Assembly (NCBI GenBank): GCA_039932715.1
Contig: JBDTPN010000015.1
Coordinates: 10,269-74,268 of the forward strand
DNA: 64,000 nucleotides
Origin: ZC4RG30 sp039932715
GTDB taxonomy: Bacteria > Pseudomonadota > Gammaproteobacteria > Steroidobacterales > Steroidobacteraceae
Direction: 5' to 3'
In this document: positions 8,716 to 17,642 of the stretch, piece after piece
Layout of the letters: the number at the start of each line of letters is the position of its first letter
How positions within the stretch are numbered: position 1 is the first letter of the stretch
The notes under the pieces: generated by a model
Databases searched by the model: none
What the model was told of the DNA's origin: nothing
Seen by the model: only the letters and a program-made list of their open reading frames with translations
Program-made: the position numbers and the translations under genes

Positions 8716-9585
8716 CTACAGCAGTCGTATGGGAACGTAATGGTCGACCAGCAATGCGATGAACAGCCACATCAGGTACTGCACCGAAAACTTGAACACC
8801 TTCATCGGCAGTTCCTTGCGCGTTGTGCGCTTTAACGCGATTGCGTACCAGAGGAATGCCGCATTGAGAACCAGGGCTGCAACCAGGTAAATCAGGCCGG
8901 TCATGCCGGTCAACCAGGGCAGCAGCGTAACCAGTATCAGGATAATCGTGTACAGCAGCACATGCAGGCGAGTCAGCTCCACGCCGTGCGTCACCGGCAG
9001 CATGGGGATGCCCACCTTGGCATAGTCGTCGCGGCGCGCAATGGCCAGGGCCCAGAAATGCGGTGGCGTCCAGGCGAAGATGATGAGGAACAGCAGCAGC
9101 GCATGTTCGTGGACGGTGTTGGTGACTGCAGCCCATCCCAGCACGGGCGGTGCCGCGCCGGCCGCGCCGCCTATGACAATGTTCTGCGGCGTGGCGCGCT
9201 TGAGCCATAGCGTATAGACCACGGCATAGCCGATCAGTGAGGCAAAGGTCAGCAGCGCAGTCAGGTGATTGACCAGGAACCACAGGATCAGCATGGAGGT
9301 GACGCCCAGGATGGCGGCGAACACCAGCGCCTGTTTTTCCGTGAGGCCACCGGTGGGCAATGGGCGCGTGCGCGTACGCGCCATTCGTGCATCGATGCGT
9401 TGGTCGAGCACCTGGTTCAACGTGGCCGCGCAGGCGGCAGCCAGTGCTATTCCCAGGTTGCCCCACAAAAGCGCCGACAAGGGTGGCATGCCGGGCGTCG
9501 CCAGCAGGGTGCCAACCACGGCCGTGAGAACGATTAGCGCCACGACCCGCGGTTTGGTCAGGGCCAGGTAGAGACGCCAGGGCAT
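8716..9585 (-). CDS. cyoE: Protoheme IX farnesyltransferase (heme O synthase)
   Basis: This 289-residue UbiA-superfamily membrane prenyltransferase farnesylates heme b to heme O, the precursor of heme A for the aa3 oxidase encoded 5 kb away. The Mg-prenyl-diphosphate motif NQVLDQRID (N57, D61, D65) and the second DD-type loop (RRDDYAK) are present. I chose ATG 9585 (MPWRLYLALTKPR) over an upstream in-frame ATG because the family starts just before the TKPR motif and the extension is not family-like. Its partner, heme A synthase, is at 20653. Confidence 0.93.
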   Translation of the reverse strand: MPWRLYLALTKPRVVALIVLTAVVGTLLATPGMPPLSALLWGNLGIALAAACAATLNQVLDQRIDARMARTRTRPLPTGGLTEKQALVFAAILGVTSMLILWFLVNHLTALLTFASLIGYAVVYTLWLKRATPQNIVIGGAAGAAPPVLGWAAVTNTVHEHALLLFLIIFAWTPPHFWALAIARRDDYAKVGIPMLPVTHGVELTRLHVLLYTIILILVTLLPWLTGMTGLIYLVAALVLNAAFLWYAIALKRTTRKELPMKVFKFSVQYLMWLFIALLVDHYVPIRLL

Positions 9586-9607
9586 GACGTCGCAGCTTAG
9601 CAAACTT

Positions 9608-10408
9608 CTAAAGGGCCTGATCGGGGCCGTGCTTGAGCACACGGGCGCACACCCACAAGTCCACGCGCTGGCAACCGGCTGCCTTGAGTACGCGGGCCGC
9701 GGCTTCGGCGGTGCTGCCGGTGGTCAGCACATCGTCGAGCAATGCCACATGCCGGGCAACCCGGCGCCCGGGGTTCACAGCAAAAGCCTGGTCGAGATTG
9801 CGCGCGCGCGCCGCAGCATCAAGACCGCTCTGTGCCGATGTCTCACGCGGCCGGCGCAGCAGCTGCGTCTCGACTTTTATGCCCAGGCGCGGCGCCGCAT
9901 GGCGCGCGAGTTCAGCGGACTGGTTGAAGCCACGTTCGAGCAGGCGCTTGCGGTGCAGGGGCACCGGCACAATGCAGTCGGGCAGAGTGACCCCTGAACG
10001 AGCGCGGGCGTTGCGCACGGACTGCGCCAGCAGCGTGCCCAGCACCCGCGCGTACATCAGCTCATGGCCGAACTTGAGCTGCGTGATCATGGAGTCCACG
10101 GGAGCCTGGTATAGAAAGAGGCAGTGGACACTGTCACAGGCCGCAGCGCGGCAGCGGCAGTGGGCGCATCCCGGCCCCGCATCCGGTTGGCCCAGCAGGG
10201 GCTGAGCGCATCGAGGGCACAGGTCGAGCGCCGGCGGGCAGGCAGCCTGGCAGTAAATGCACAGGTCCAGGCCCCAGCCGACGCCGCGCTGCCCGGGCGC
10301 AAGACACAGGCAGCACACCGGCGGCGCGATCATGCCAGTGAGGGACTGGGTAATTGTCAACCTCGAGGGCAGGGCTCGGTTGACAAGGCCGCGCAGCGAC
10401 TCGAACAT
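9608..10408 (-). CDS. comF: ComF family phosphoribosyltransferase-like protein
   Basis: This 266-residue protein has an N-terminal zinc-ribbon (CCLCLAPG, then CIYCQAAC and CPRC, about residues 32-80) and a C-terminal type I PRTase fold with the PRPP-loop VALLDDVLTTGST (about 222-234). Members (ComF/GntX) are linked to DNA uptake and DNA metabolism. In many gammaproteobacteria comF is divergent from bioB, exactly as here, with a 67-base intergenic gap holding no recognisable BirA operator. It is the probable first gene of the minus-strand run ending at trkH. Confidence 0.9.
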   Translation of the reverse strand: MFESLRGLVNRALPSRLTITQSLTGMIAPPVCCLCLAPGQRGVGWGLDLCIYCQAACPPALDLCPRCAQPLLGQPDAGPGCAHCRCRAAACDSVHCLFLYQAPVDSMITQLKFGHELMYARVLGTLLAQSVRNARARSGVTLPDCIVPVPLHRKRLLERGFNQSAELARHAAPRLGIKVETQLLRRPRETSAQSGLDAAARARNLDQAFAVNPGRRVARHVALLDDVLTTGSTAEAAARVLKAAGCQRVDLWVCARVLKHGPDQAL

Positions 10409-10475
10409 GCCGCCAGCCTTGCACGGTCATGAACCGGCGCGGGCGTCGCAAACTGGCCAGTCCCTGGAGAAATGC

Positions 10476-11522
10476 ATGAGCGCCGCCCCTGACGACAAGA
10501 GCCTCGCCGCCCCCGCGTCCAGCACTGTAGCTGCCAGGCAGCGCCACGACTGGCGACTTGCCGAGGTCGAGGCCTTGTTCGACCTGCCGTTCATGGACCT
10601 GATGTTCCGCGCCCAGCAGGTGCACCGCGCCTTCCATGCGCCCAATCGGGTGCAGATGAGCACCCTGCTTTCTATCAAGACCGGCGGCTGCCCCGAGGAC
10701 TGCGGCTATTGTCCGCAGAGCATTCACTTCCAGACCGGCGTGGCGCGCGAAGAAATGCTGCCGCTGGAAGCGGTGCTCGATGCCGCGCGCAGGGCGCAGG
10801 CGGCCGGCGCAACACGCTTCTGCATGGGCGCGGCCTTTCGCTCGCCCAAGAAGAAAGACATTGAACGCATCGCGGGAATGATCCGTGAAGTCGGCGCCCT
10901 GGGGCTGGAGACCTGCGCAACACTGGGCATGCTCACGCCCGACCAGGCCAATGAGCTCAAGGATGCCGGCCTCGATTACTACAACCACAACGTCGACAGT
11001 TCCGAAGACTTCTACAAGAAGATCATTTCGACGCGCACCTACCAGCATCGTCTCGACACCCTCGAGGCCGTGCGCAATGCCAACCTCAAGGTGTGCAGCG
11101 GCGGCATCGTCGGCATGGGCGAGACGCGCACCGATCGCGCCGGCATGCTCGTGACCCTGGCCAACCTGCCGGAACACCCGCAGAGCGTGCCCATCAACCA
11201 GCTGGTACAGGTCAAGGGCACGCCCATTGCTGACGACGCGGCAGCTGGCGCACCCGGCGTCGACGGATTCGAATTCGTGCGCACCATTGCGGTGGCGCGC
11301 ATCCTGATGCCCGAGGCGCAGGTGCGCCTCTCCGCCGGCCGTGAGGAAATGTCCGACGAACTGCAGGCGCTGGCATTCATGGCCGGTGCCAACTCGATTT
11401 TCTACGGCGAAAAGCTGCTGACCACGGGCAATCCGGACGTGGAGCGCGATCGCTCGCTGCTGGCGCGCCTCAAGGTCAACGCCGAGACCCAGCAGCAGAC
11501 GGATGCGCGCGGCTGCTGCTGA
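10476..11522 (+). CDS. bioB: Biotin synthase
   Basis: This 348-residue radical SAM enzyme inserts sulfur into dethiobiotin. The [4Fe-4S] motif is C72-x3-C76-x2-C79 in GGCPEDCGYCPQS. The second-cluster residues follow in FCMGAAFRSP and in ETCATLGML, and the YNHNVDSS motif is typical. I chose ATG 10476 because it has a purine-rich GGAGA about seven bases upstream; a longer frame would run into the divergent comF. It is the first gene of a five-gene operon whose members overlap or abut. Confidence 0.97.
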   Translation: MSAAPDDKSLAAPASSTVAARQRHDWRLAEVEALFDLPFMDLMFRAQQVHRAFHAPNRVQMSTLLSIKTGGCPEDCGYCPQSIHFQTGVAREEMLPLEAVLDAARRAQAAGATRFCMGAAFRSPKKKDIERIAGMIREVGALGLETCATLGMLTPDQANELKDAGLDYYNHNVDSSEDFYKKIISTRTYQHRLDTLEAVRNANLKVCSGGIVGMGETRTDRAGMLVTLANLPEHPQSVPINQLVQVKGTPIADDAAAGAPGVDGFEFVRTIAVARILMPEAQVRLSAGREEMSDELQALAFMAGANSIFYGEKLLTTGNPDVERDRSLLARLKVNAETQQQTDARGCC

Positions 11523-12678
11523 ACTGGCGCAACTGCAGCAGCTGCAGCAGCGGCGCCAGCGGCGAATTGTCGAGTGTCCCAGTGCCACGGCTGCGCGCGT
11601 CCAGGTGGATGGCCGCGAACTGGTCAATTTCTGCAGCAACGATTACCTGGGCCTGGCCCACGACCAGCGCCTTGGTACAGCCATGGCGCAAGCAGCACAG
11701 CGCTGGGGCGCTGGCGCTGGCGCAGCGCACCTGCTGACCGGGCACACGCGCGAACATCACGAACTGGAACTGGAGCTGGCGGCGTTCACAGGCCGTGAAT
11801 CGGCACTGCTTTTCTCCACTGGCTACATGGCCAATGTCGGAGTCATCCAGGCGTTGTGCAAACGCGCCGACGTCGTGGTGCAGGATAAACTCAACCACGC
11901 TTCGCTGCTGGATGGCGCGAGGCTGTCGGGTGCGCGACTGCAGCGCTACGCACATGCCGATGTGCAGCAGGCTGAGACATTGTTGACCGAAGCCGGCCAG
12001 TACGCCGCGTTGCTGGCCACCGATGGCGTGTTCAGCATGGATGGGGATCTCGCGCCCTTGCATCAACTGGCGCAGTTGGCGACCAGGCATCAGGTCCTGT
12101 TCATGGTCGACGATGCGCATGGGCTGGGCGTGGTGGGCGCGCGCGGTCGCGGCACGCTGGAGCTGGCCCAACTGGATGAACAGCAGGTGCCCTTGCTGGT
12201 GGGCACGCTGGGAAAAGCGCTGGGTTCGTTTGGCGCCTTTGTTGCCGGACCCGCCGATCTGATTGAGCTGGTAATGCAGCGCGCGCGCAGCTACATCTTC
12301 ACCACCGCGTTGCCCGCCCCGGTAGCGGCGGCGACGCGCGCAGCGCTGCGCATCATCGATGCGGATGCCGGGCCGCGCCAGCGCGTGCAAGCCCTGACGC
12401 TGCGCTTCCGCAATGGCGCCGCGCAACTGGGGCTGCCCATCAGCCCATCAAACACTCCCATCCAGCCGCTGCTGCTGGGCGACACCGGCCGCTGTCTTGC
12501 GGCAAGCGAGGCATTGATGCAGCGCGGGTATTGGGTGGCGGCCATTCGCAGTCCCACGGTTGCAGTGGGCACGGAGCGCCTGCGCATCAACCTCAGTGCC
12601 GCGCATCAGGAGCGGGATGTGGATGGGCTCTTGAATGCGCTGCAAGAAGTGTTCGCCGCCCCTGGCATGGCAGGGTGA
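11503..12678 (+). CDS. bioF: 8-amino-7-oxononanoate synthase
   Basis: This 391-residue PLP enzyme (alpha-oxoamine synthase) condenses pimeloyl-ACP with L-alanine. The PLP lysine is K238 in VGTLGKALGSFG, the pyridine-binding Asp is in VDDAHGLG (about residue 204), and HxxxH-type substrate contacts lie in DKLNHASLLDG. The ATG is inside the end of bioB (20-base overlap), indicating coupled translation. Its length matches E. coli BioF. Confidence 0.96.
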   Translation: MRAAAAELAQLQQLQQRRQRRIVECPSATAARVQVDGRELVNFCSNDYLGLAHDQRLGTAMAQAAQRWGAGAGAAHLLTGHTREHHELELELAAFTGRESALLFSTGYMANVGVIQALCKRADVVVQDKLNHASLLDGARLSGARLQRYAHADVQQAETLLTEAGQYAALLATDGVFSMDGDLAPLHQLAQLATRHQVLFMVDDAHGLGVVGARGRGTLELAQLDEQQVPLLVGTLGKALGSFGAFVAGPADLIELVMQRARSYIFTTALPAPVAAATRAALRIIDADAGPRQRVQALTLRFRNGAAQLGLPISPSNTPIQPLLLGDTGRCLAASEALMQRGYWVAAIRSPTVAVGTERLRINLSAAHQERDVDGLLNALQEVFAAPGMAG

Positions 12679-13451
12679 ACACCGCTCTTTACAGTGAATG
12701 CCAGCAGGCCATCGCTGGCCAGTTGCCGCTGGTGTGCGTGCACGGCTGGGGTATGAACCTGCGCGTGTTTGATGCCCTGCGCGAAGCGTTGCGGGGTCAA
12801 TGCAGCAGTTGGGCCCTGGACCTGCCGGGCCATGGCCGCAGTGACTGGCACGACGCACGGGGAGATCTCGAATCACAACTGCAGGATCTGCAGGCCGCGT
12901 TGCCCGCGCGCTGCGTACTTATGGGCTGGTCGCTGGGTGCGCAGCTGGCCCTGGAGCTGGCGCGCCGCGCACCACAGCAGGTTGCTGCACTGGTATTGAT
13001 CACGTGCACGCCGCGTTTCACGCAGGCGCCGGATTGGCCGCAGGGAATGGCTGCGCAAACCCTGCAGGCATTCGAGTCGTTGTTGCTGCAGGACTGGCGC
13101 CAGACCTTGCGCGATTTCGTGCAGCTGCAGGTGCGTGGCGGCCGCAATGCAGACGCAACCCGGGAACAACTGGAGGCCGCGTTGCAGGCGCATGGCCTGC
13201 CGCGCCAACAGGCATTACGAGCTGGGCTCGACATACTGGTTGAGCTCGACCAGCGCGCAGTGCTTGGGCGAATCGGGCAACCCACGCTGGTGGTGTCCGG
13301 ACAGAATGATCGCGTCACGCCGCCGGATGCCTGCCGCTGGATGGCGGACGCGTTGCCCAACGCGCGCTATCTGCAGATTGATCGTGCCGGACACGCACCG
13401 CTGCTGTCCCATGTGGATGAGGTGGCCGCTGCCGTGCGTGAGTTCCTTTGA
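12675..13451 (+). CDS. bioH: Pimeloyl-[ACP] methyl ester esterase
   Basis: This 258-residue alpha/beta hydrolase removes the methyl group from pimeloyl-ACP methyl ester and so ends the BioC-primed cycle. The triad is S86 in GWSLG, D212 in GQNDRVTP and H240 in AGHAPLLSH; the oxyanion region is VHGWGMN. The start is GTG at 12675, overlapping the bioF stop (GTGA); an upstream ATG would lie deep in bioF. In E. coli bioH is unlinked, but in many other gammaproteobacteria it sits in the operon as here. Confidence 0.93.
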   Translation: MNTALYSECQQAIAGQLPLVCVHGWGMNLRVFDALREALRGQCSSWALDLPGHGRSDWHDARGDLESQLQDLQAALPARCVLMGWSLGAQLALELARRAPQQVAALVLITCTPRFTQAPDWPQGMAAQTLQAFESLLLQDWRQTLRDFVQLQVRGGRNADATREQLEAALQAHGLPRQQALRAGLDILVELDQRAVLGRIGQPTLVVSGQNDRVTPPDACRWMADALPNARYLQIDRAGHAPLLSHVDEVAAAVREFL

Positions 13452-14365
13452 ATCCCGCTGATCCACCTGATGTGTACACACTCGAACCGCGCGAGGTGGC
13501 GCGCGCCTTTGGCGCGGCCAGCCATCGCTACGACGCGGCGGCGCGGCTGCAGCGCAGCGTGCGCGCGGAATTGCTGTCGCGTGCACATGCATTGCAGCTG
13601 TCACCGCGCGTGGTGCTGGACCTGGGCACGGGCACCGGTGAAGCAGCAGCGCAATTGAAACGTCGTTACCGCGGCGCCGCAGTGATTGCCGCCGACATTT
13701 CTCCACAGATGCTCGAAGCCACGCGGCGACGCAGTCACTGGTGGCGACCGCTGCGCTGCGTCGAGGCAGATGCGCGGGCGTTGCCTTTTGAATCCGCCAG
13801 CATCGACCTGCTGTTCACCAGCCTGATGCTGCAATGGATTGATCCACCCGATGTGGCCCTGGCAGAGATGCGTCGCGTGCTGCGGCCTGGCGGCCTGTTG
13901 CTGGCCAGCAGCTTCGGACCCGAAACCCTGCAGGAGTTGCGAGCGGCCTGGGCTACCGTGGACGAGGGGGTGCACGTCAACCGGTTCGTCGACGTGCATG
14001 ACCTGGGAGGCGCGCTGCAACGCGCGGGTTTCATTGAGCCGGTGCTCGATGTGGACCGGCACGTGCAGCAGTACCCGGATCTGCGCGCTTTGATGGGCGA
14101 GCTCAAATCCATTGGCGCGCACAACGTGAACGCTGGGCGCAATCGCGCACTGACCGGAAAATCGCGGATGGCCAGGGTGCAGGCCGCCTATGAACAGCTG
14201 CGGGTGCCCGGCGGATTGCCTGCAACCTGGCAGGTGGTTTACGCGGTGGCCTGGGCGCCGGCGCCAGATGCCACCAAGGCGGGCAGCACCATCAAGCGCG
14301 AAACTCGCATCGGGCTCGAAGCCATGCGTTCCAGTCTTGGGCGCCCCCGGGGCGGCCGCCCATGA
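13448..14365 (+). CDS. bioC: Malonyl-[ACP] O-methyltransferase
   Basis: This 305-residue class I SAM methyltransferase methylates the free carboxyl of malonyl-ACP to start pimelate synthesis. Motif I is DLGTGTGEAA (about residues 58-67), motif II is near VIAADISPQML, and SLMLQWIDPP matches the BioC LxLQW block. It starts with a TTG codon whose last two bases overlap the bioH stop. Length exceeds E. coli BioC (251) mainly through a longer C-terminus. Confidence 0.93.
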   Translation: MNPADPPDVYTLEPREVARAFGAASHRYDAAARLQRSVRAELLSRAHALQLSPRVVLDLGTGTGEAAAQLKRRYRGAAVIAADISPQMLEATRRRSHWWRPLRCVEADARALPFESASIDLLFTSLMLQWIDPPDVALAEMRRVLRPGGLLLASSFGPETLQELRAAWATVDEGVHVNRFVDVHDLGGALQRAGFIEPVLDVDRHVQQYPDLRALMGELKSIGAHNVNAGRNRALTGKSRMARVQAAYEQLRVPGGLPATWQVVYAVAWAPAPDATKAGSTIKRETRIGLEAMRSSLGRPRGGRP

Positions 14366-15027
14366 CGCTTGATCCCATCCTGCGGCAAAATCTTTTTATA
14401 GCCGGCACCGACACCGCGGTGGGCAAGACCTGGGTGGCCACCCGCCTGCTGATGGCCCTGGGGGCTAGCGGGTTACGGGTCGCAGGAATGAAGCCGGTGG
14501 CGGCCGGCGCAACACTGACCCCGGCCGGCCTGCGCAATGAGGATGCCCTGGCGCTGGCCCAGGCCGGCAACGTGGCGCTGGCCTACGAAACGCTCAACCC
14601 TTACTGCCTGGCTGCGGCCACCTCGCCGCATATCGCCGCCCGCTACGAGGCTATCTCCATCGATATAGCCATCATCATGCACCGATTTAGCCAGATCGTC
14701 GGCAAAACTGACATAGTTGTGGTTGAGGGGGCCGGAGGGTGGATGGCGCCCATCGGCGATCCCCTTTACCCCGGGACCCCGGGTCCTACCATGGCCGATG
14801 TTGCGCAGAAGCTGGGGTTGCCGGTGCTGCTGGTGGTGGGAATGCGCCTGGGTTGCATCAGTCACGCGCTGCTCACGGCGGACGCCATCCGCACTCAAGG
14901 ACTGCAGCTGGCGGGGTGGATTGCCAATCCCATCGACCCGGATTTCCTGCCGGCATCAGCTGGTTATGCGGAGTATGTAGAGGCACTGGAGCAACGGTTG
15001 CCCGCGCCACGACTGCAGGTGTACTGA
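14362..15027 (+). CDS. bioD: Dethiobiotin synthetase
   Basis: This 221-residue P-loop enzyme forms the ureido ring of dethiobiotin from 7,8-diaminopelargonate, CO2 and ATP. The P-loop is GTDTAVGKT (15-23); the substrate lysine is in GMKPVAAG and the EGAGGWMAP block is present. It overlaps bioC (ATGA) and ends the cluster. bioA, needed for the transaminase step, is not in the window. Confidence 0.96.
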   Translation: MTLDPILRQNLFIAGTDTAVGKTWVATRLLMALGASGLRVAGMKPVAAGATLTPAGLRNEDALALAQAGNVALAYETLNPYCLAAATSPHIAARYEAISIDIAIIMHRFSQIVGKTDIVVVEGAGGWMAPIGDPLYPGTPGPTMADVAQKLGLPVLLVVGMRLGCISHALLTADAIRTQGLQLAGWIANPIDPDFLPASAGYAEYVEALEQRLPAPRLQVY

Positions 15028-15066
15028 CCCCTGTTGTACACTTCGCGGGTTTTTCGGACGGGACTA

Positions 15067-15894
15067 ATGCAAGGTCAATCGATGCTTCGCAAATCTGGAT
15101 TAACGGGCGCCCTATTGGCCGCCATGACTGTTTTCGCCGCCCCGGCACATGCTGAATGGGCGCTCAACATGACCAAGGGCGTCACTGAGCTCTCGGGCGA
15201 AATCTACTCGTTGCACATGACCATCTTCTGGTGGTGCGTTGCGATAGGAATCTTTGTCTTCGGCTGGATGATCCTTTCGCTGGTCAAATACCGTAAGTCC
15301 CAGGGTGCCGTGCCGGACACCACCATGGTCCACAGCACCAAGGCCGAGATCATCTGGACAGTGCTCCCGGTGTTAATCCTCATCGTGATGGCGGTTCCCG
15401 CAGCACGCACGCTGATCAAACTGGAAGATGCCTCCAACACCGAGCTCACCATCAGGGTGACGGCGTACCAGTGGAAATGGCAGTACGAATACATGGATTC
15501 GGGCGTGACCTTCTTCTCCTCGCTGTCGCGCGAGAGTGACGCGGCGCGGCAGCTCGATTCGGGTATCGATCCGGCATCCGTGCCCCACTACCTGCTGAGC
15601 GTGGACAACCCGCTGGTGGTGCCGGTGGGCAAGAAGGTGCGCCTGCTGTTGACTTCGCAGGATGTGATCCATGCATGGTGGGTGCCGGCACTGGCCATCA
15701 AGAAGGATGCCATTCCGGGGTTCATCAACGAGATGTGGTTCCAGATCCTGCCGGACAAGGCAGGCATCTATCGTGGCCAGTGCGCCGAGCTGTGCGGCCG
15801 CGACCACGGGTTCATGCCCATTGTGGTGGACGCGCGTTCGCCTGCGGATTTCGCCGCCTGGATCGCGCAGCACAAGACACCGACCTCAAATTGA
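15067..15894 (+). CDS. coxB: Cytochrome c oxidase subunit II
   Basis: This 275-residue subunit takes electrons from cytochrome c through CuA. A signal peptide ends near AHA-EWALN (residue 29), two transmembrane helices lie at about 50-75 and 94-115, and a periplasmic cupredoxin domain follows. CuA ligands are H202 (VIHAWWVP), C239, C243 and H247 with M250 (CAELCGRDHGFM). There is no fused C-terminal cytochrome c domain, unlike caa3 oxidases. ATG 15067 was chosen over an upstream TTG; ATG 15082 is also possible. Confidence 0.95.
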   Translation: MQGQSMLRKSGLTGALLAAMTVFAAPAHAEWALNMTKGVTELSGEIYSLHMTIFWWCVAIGIFVFGWMILSLVKYRKSQGAVPDTTMVHSTKAEIIWTVLPVLILIVMAVPAARTLIKLEDASNTELTIRVTAYQWKWQYEYMDSGVTFFSSLSRESDAARQLDSGIDPASVPHYLLSVDNPLVVPVGKKVRLLLTSQDVIHAWWVPALAIKKDAIPGFINEMWFQILPDKAGIYRGQCAELCGRDHGFMPIVVDARSPADFAAWIAQHKTPTSN

Positions 15895-15910
15895 AGTTCT
15901 GAGAGTACCC

Positions 15911-17521
15911 ATGGCCCATTCCGCGACTGACACGCACGCCGATCACGACCATCACGGACCTGCAAAGGGGTTCATCCGCCGCTGGGTGATGGCCACCAAT
16001 CACAAGGACATCGGCACGATGTACCTGGTGTTTGCCGGCATCATGTTCTTCATCGGCGGCGCGATGGCCATGGTCATCCGCGCCGAGCTTTTCAAGCCGG
16101 GGCTGCAGTTCCTTGACCCGCAGCTGTTCAATTCGATGACCACCATGCATGCGCTGTTCATGATCTTCGGTGGCGTGATGCCGGCCTGGGTGGGACTGGC
16201 CAACTGGATGATCCCCATGCAGGTGGGCGCGCCAGACATGGCCCTGCCACGGCTCAACAACTTCAGTTTCTGGATTTTGCCGTTCGCATTCCTGCTGCTG
16301 ATCTCGACGCTGTTCGTGCCCGGTGGTTCTCCCGCTGGCGGCTGGACACTCTATCCGCCGTTGTCGGTGCAGGGCGGCGACAGCCTGCCCATGGCCATCT
16401 TCGCCATACACATGATGGGCATCTCCTCGATCCTCGGCTCCATCAACGTGATCGTGACGCTAATGAACATGCGCGCGCCTGGCGTGACGCTGCTGCGCAT
16501 GCCGCTGTTCTGCTGGACCTGGCTGATCACTGCCTACCTGTTGATCCTGGTAATGCCGGTGCTGGCTGGCGCCGTCACCATGCTGCTGACCGACCATTTC
16601 TTCGGTACCACGTTCTTCAGTGCCAGCGGTGGTGGTGACCCGGTGCTGTTTCAGCATGTGTTCTGGTTCTTCGGCCATCCCGAGGTGTACATCCTGATTC
16701 TGCCGGCGTTCGGCGTGGTCTCGGAGGTCATCCCGACGTTCTCGCGCAAGCCGCTGTTCGGTTTTGAATCGATGGTGTACGCGACGGCGTCCATTGGCTT
16801 CCTGTCGTTCATAGTCTGGGCCCACCACATGTTCACAGTGGGCATGCCGCTGGCAGGTCAGATGTTCTTCATGCTGACCACCATGCTGATCGCGGTGCCC
16901 ACGGGCGTGAAGGTGTTCAACTGGTCGGCAACCATGTGGAAGGGGTCGATCTCCTTCGAGCCGCCAATGCTGTTCGCCATCGCATTCCTGTTCCTGTTCA
17001 CCATCGGTGGATTCTCGGGCCTGATGCTGGCAATGGTGCCGGCAGACTTCCAGTATCAGGACACCTATTTCGTGGTGGCGCATTTCCACTACGTGCTGGT
17101 GCCCGGCTCCATCTTCTCCATCATTGCCGGCATCTATTACTGGCTGCCCAAGTGGTCCGGCCATATGTACAACATGAAACTGGCCAAGTGGCATTTCTGG
17201 CTGTCGGCCATCTTCGTCAACGTGCTGTTCTTCCCGCAGCATTTCCTGGGACTGGCAGGCATGCCACGACGCATCCCCGACTATTCCACGCAATTCTCCG
17301 ACTGGAACGCGGTCTCGTCGATTGGCGCGTTTGGTTTCGGCCTGTCGCAGCTGCTGTTCCCTATCGCAATCTGGCAATGCGTGCGTGGCGGTGTGCAGGC
17401 TACGGACCGCGTCTGGGAAGGCGCGCATGGCCTGGAATGGGAGCTGCCATCGCCGGCGCCTTACCACAGTTGGGGAACGCCGCCGTCATTGGAAGTAATC
17501 AACCGTGGCTCGGTGCACTGA
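15911..17521 (+). CDS. coxA: Cytochrome c oxidase subunit I
   Basis: This 536-residue catalytic subunit reduces O2 and pumps protons. Low-spin heme a ligands are H80 and H393; heme a3 is bound by H391 (VAHFHYV). CuB ligands are H256, H305 and H306, with the cross-linked Tyr Y260 in HPEVY. E258 marks an A1-type oxidase with a D-channel glutamate. ATG 15911 gives a His/Asp-rich N-terminal tail and starts 16 bases after coxB. Twelve helices are expected. Confidence 0.97.
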   Translation: MAHSATDTHADHDHHGPAKGFIRRWVMATNHKDIGTMYLVFAGIMFFIGGAMAMVIRAELFKPGLQFLDPQLFNSMTTMHALFMIFGGVMPAWVGLANWMIPMQVGAPDMALPRLNNFSFWILPFAFLLLISTLFVPGGSPAGGWTLYPPLSVQGGDSLPMAIFAIHMMGISSILGSINVIVTLMNMRAPGVTLLRMPLFCWTWLITAYLLILVMPVLAGAVTMLLTDHFFGTTFFSASGGGDPVLFQHVFWFFGHPEVYILILPAFGVVSEVIPTFSRKPLFGFESMVYATASIGFLSFIVWAHHMFTVGMPLAGQMFFMLTTMLIAVPTGVKVFNWSATMWKGSISFEPPMLFAIAFLFLFTIGGFSGLMLAMVPADFQYQDTYFVVAHFHYVLVPGSIFSIIAGIYYWLPKWSGHMYNMKLAKWHFWLSAIFVNVLFFPQHFLGLAGMPRRIPDYSTQFSDWNAVSSIGAFGFGLSQLLFPIAIWQCVRGGVQATDRVWEGAHGLEWELPSPAPYHSWGTPPSLEVINRGSVH

Positions 17522-17522
17522 G

Positions 17523-17642
17523 ATGCTGCAGGACGAGGCGGAACGTCGTCGCAAGGCGCGCAACAATGCGTTTCGCCTTGCCGCGTTTGCGCTGGCCGTC
17601 TATGTCATCTTCATCGTGTCCTTCATGCATCGGGGCGCATGA
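17523..17642 (+). CDS. Small cytochrome oxidase-associated membrane peptide (39 aa)
   Basis: This short ATG-to-TGA frame fits between coxA (1 base after its stop) and ctaG (TGA overlaps the ctaG ATG). The product is a basic, Arg/Lys-rich N-terminus (EAERRRKARNN) followed by a single hydrophobic helix (FRLAAFALAVYVIFIVSF) and the tail MHRGA. Small single-span proteins at this position are known in proteobacterial cox operons as oxidase small assembly proteins. The tight packing at both ends argues that it is translated. Confidence 0.75.
   Translation: MLQDEAERRRKARNNAFRLAAFALAVYVIFIVSFMHRGA

Noticed and set aside
10134..11639. 501-codon minus-strand open frame across comF and bioB
   Set aside because: It lies antisense to bioB, whose motifs are complete; the product is low-complexity and matches no family. 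High GC gives many such shadow frames.
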